In this document: positions 33,278 through 34,970 of the stretch, piece by piece | Layout of the letters: every line of letters starts with the position of its first letter | How positions within the stretch are numbered: position 1 is the stretch's first letter | NCBI GenBank assembly: GCA_005789645.1 | Contig: SXXH01000320.1 | Location: forward strand, 1 to 34,970 | DNA length: 34,970 nt | DNA from: Planctomycetia bacterium | GTDB lineage: Bacteria; Planctomycetota; UBA1135; GCA-002686595 | Direction: 5' to 3' | Made by a program: the position numbers and the translations under genes | The notes under the pieces: generated by a model | Seen by the model: the letters and a program-made list of their open reading frames with translations, nothing else | Database searches by the model: none | What the model was told of the DNA's origin: nothing

Positions 33278-34321
33278 ATGAACCTGTTGCTTGCGCTCGC
33301 GTGCCTGCTCCCCACCGCCGAGCCGATCACCCTGCAAGCCGCGTGGACCGCCGGCGAAGCCTCGCGCATGGCCCTGACGTGGGAGGAGGCCATGGTCGCC
33401 ACCTTGTCCTGGAAGGAAGACGGGCGGTCGGAGGCGGGGACCGTCTTCGAGAGCAAGCAGACATGGAAGCAAGTGCATGTCGACACATGGCTCGACCTCG
33501 ACGACGGCTTGCCGGGTCGCTTGCGTCGCAACTACCTCGTGGCGCAGGGCCGCACGTGGACCGACGTGCTCGACGAAGCCGCGACGGACATCAAGTTCAA
33601 GAGCGACCTGCATGGCAAGACCGCCGTTTACGAGCGACGTGGCGGAAAGCTCGCCGGGCGCCTGGAGGACGCGTTCAAGCCGAAGGATCCCGAGTTCCTG
33701 CGCAACCATCCGCTCACGACCCAGCTCGAACGCTTGCTGCCGAAGGGACCGGTCGAGCCCGGCGCGACGTGGAGCTTCTCCAAGGAGGACCTGTTGTGCG
33801 CGGTGCAAGTGGCGCACGCCCGCAAGGTCGCCAGCAATCTCGAGGCGTTGTCCGGCTCGAAGGCGATCACCGATCCCACCACCGGCCTCAAGACCACGGA
33901 ACGCGACGAGGACCTGCCTTGGATCGGCGATTGCTTCGACACCGACTACGATTGGACCTGCACGGCCAAGCTCGCCAATCCCTCGACGGAGATCGCAGGG
34001 GCGCCATGCGCCATCATCGAGCTCGAGGCGCTGGGCGCCAAGGACGTGAAGACCGCCAGCAAGCGCGACCAGAAGGGCTTCGACAACGTCTTGCAGGCGA
34101 GCATGGAGGCCAACCTGAAGGGCGAGCTCGTCTGGGATCGCAAGCGCAACCAACCGGTGCAGCTCAAGCTCTCGGGCAAGCTCTCGGGCGACTACGGCAA
34201 GAAGGGCCTGCGCAAGTCGGACAAGGACAAGCAGGAGTTGCGCCTCGCCCAGGTGACCACTTGGTCGTGCTTGATCGAGGTCGAGCCCGCCAAGCCGCAA
34301 CTGGAGAAGGCCAAGGACTGA
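33278..34321 (+). CDS. Secreted protein of unknown function
   Basis: The product has 347 residues. A short signal peptide (MNLLLALACLLPTAEP) precedes a beta-rich body with alternating Lys and Glu. Segments such as ERLLPKGPVEPGATWSF and GELVWDRKRNQPVQLKLSG are spaced like a two-barrel lipid- or ligand-binding fold. No family is recognised. The second half of the partial minus-strand protein at 34332-34970 has matching phrases (LPPGSVGLGERWELE; GELVYDRQLG), so they may be distant paralogues. The ATG at 33278 is chosen for the signal peptide. The stop is 10 bases from the convergent gene's stop. Confidence 0.7.
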   Translation: MNLLLALACLLPTAEPITLQAAWTAGEASRMALTWEEAMVATLSWKEDGRSEAGTVFESKQTWKQVHVDTWLDLDDGLPGRLRRNYLVAQGRTWTDVLDEAATDIKFKSDLHGKTAVYERRGGKLAGRLEDAFKPKDPEFLRNHPLTTQLERLLPKGPVEPGATWSFSKEDLLCAVQVAHARKVASNLEALSGSKAITDPTTGLKTTERDEDLPWIGDCFDTDYDWTCTAKLANPSTEIAGAPCAIIELEALGAKDVKTASKRDQKGFDNVLQASMEANLKGELVWDRKRNQPVQLKLSGKLSGDYGKKGLRKSDKDKQELRLAQVTTWSCLIEVEPAKPQLEKAKD

Positions 34322-34331
34322 ACCGCGTCGC

Positions 34332-34970
34332 TCAGGGCGCGGGCCCGACCTTGGTCGAGACGATGAACGAGCCCTGCTCGCGCCGCACCAACCGGTCCTT
34401 CTCGCCGAGCGGAATGGCTGTCGAACAGCGCAGTTCGCCCTTGAGCTGGAGGCTGGTGCAACTGCCGAGCTGCCTGTCGTAGACGAGCTCGCCGACGAGC
34501 GTGGTCGCAAGCGTCTCTTCGAGCGGCTCCAGCGAGCCGAAGGCGAGCCGCGAGCCAGGCTCCTCGATCGTGGTGCTCGCCGAGTCGGACTCCGCGCGCC
34601 AGACGCCTTCGCCCACGAGGCGCAGCGCGATGCGCGCCACCTTGTCGTCGGCGGACGACACGCTGGCCGTCCCGCTCCATTTGGCGGCGCGCCATGGGAT
34701 CTCCGACTTGGGCGGCGGCATGGGCTCGCTGCCCTTGGGGAGCGGCATCAGGAGTTCCTGCACATCGAGCCGCAGCGCGCGCACGATCGCCGCGGGCTCG
34801 AGTTCCCAGCGTTCACCCAGCCCGACCGACCCGGGCGGCAGCAGGTCGCCGAGCGGCGGCTCGGCGTCGACGCTCGCGAGGCAGCCCGCATCATGCTCCA
34901 CATCCCCTTCGAAGGCCCGCTCGAAGGCGCCATCGTCGAGGCGCTTGACGCGCGCCGATGATCCCGCAAG
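34332..34970 (-). CDS. Protein of unknown function, N-terminus beyond the window
   Basis: This is at least 212 residues, open to the window edge. The visible part begins LAGSSARVKRLDDGAFERAF. Its later phrases LPPGSVGLGERWELE, TLVGELVYDRQLGSCTSLQLKG and DRLVRREQGSFIVSTKV resemble the preceding plus-strand protein in order and spacing. A GTG at 34901 could be read as an internal start, but the frame continues upstream with coding-like composition, so the true start is probably outside. It is probably exported like its neighbour, but no signal peptide can be seen. It converges with 33278-34321. Confidence 0.65.
   Translation of the reverse strand, partial: LAGSSARVKRLDDGAFERAFEGDVEHDAGCLASVDAEPPLGDLLPPGSVGLGERWELEPAAIVRALRLDVQELLMPLPKGSEPMPPPKSEIPWRAAKWSGTASVSSADDKVARIALRLVGEGVWRAESDSASTTIEEPGSRLAFGSLEPLEETLATTLVGELVYDRQLGSCTSLQLKGELRCSTAIPLGEKDRLVRREQGSFIVSTKVGPAP

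Noticed and set aside
2-34970. CRISPR arrays, insertion sequences, prophage genes, rRNA
   Set aside because: I looked for spaced direct repeats, transposase motifs and conserved RNA stretches and found none. The only tandem repeats are the short ones listed and the coding propeller repeats.

Overview
The window is about 35 kb of high-GC bacterial chromosome, densely packed with genes on both strands. The best guess for the host is a Planctomycetota bacterium. Two large secreted proteins (3719-5752 and 8179-11595, minus strand) carry ELWxxDGT propeller repeats, FG-GAP repeats and Asp/Asn-rich 'DCNGNGxPD' linkers. They end in C-terminal beta domains that I associate with marine planctomycetes of the Saltatorellus/Engelhardtia/Rohdeia kind. 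This assignment rests on remembered protein style, with no search. I see no phage, insertion sequence, integrase or CRISPR array.

Layout. Positions 1-1527 hold the end of purE, a multi-membrane protein with a C-terminal SRPBCC domain, and a 71-residue two-helix membrane protein. A secreted TlpA-like thioredoxin protein lies at 1830-2930, followed by about 630 bases without a supported gene and a good intrinsic terminator. From 3719 to 16505 there is a block of exported proteins: the ELWxxDGT propeller, a divergent calcineurin-like phosphoesterase with a LamG domain, a lectin/FG-GAP/IPT adhesin-like protein, a secreted alpha-helical protein, and a coupled pair of unknown envelope proteins.

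From 16745 to 33165 the content is mainly metabolic. metF is coupled to a hotdog thioesterase. Opposite them is a PH-like membrane protein. A long minus-strand operon (27602 down to about 19636) encodes, in order of transcription, enoyl-CoA hydratase, acyl-CoA dehydrogenase, a thioredoxin-like ferredoxin, a kynureninase-like PLP enzyme, a degenerate protein kinase, a quinone oxidoreductase, a benzoate-CoA ligase family enzyme and a ChaN-like lipoprotein. A creatininase-family hydrolase follows after a gap. Upstream of the operon, on the plus strand, are tRNA-Lys(CTT) and a TonB-dependent receptor. Next come an SDR-RidA pair on the minus strand and an Old Yellow Enzyme-type flavoprotein on the plus strand. 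The window ends with two convergent secreted proteins of unknown function that may be distant relatives.

How the genes may work together. The CoA ligase, acyl-CoA dehydrogenase, enoyl-CoA hydratase, RidA protein, SDR, thioesterase and Old Yellow Enzyme resemble the parts of an aryl-CoA pathway of the 2-aminobenzoyl-CoA (anthranilate) type. The kynureninase-like enzyme could supply anthranilate from tryptophan. The flavin monooxygenase half of the known key enzyme is not in the window, so this remains an inference. The protein kinase inside the operon lacks the ATP-anchoring lysine and is probably a pseudokinase.
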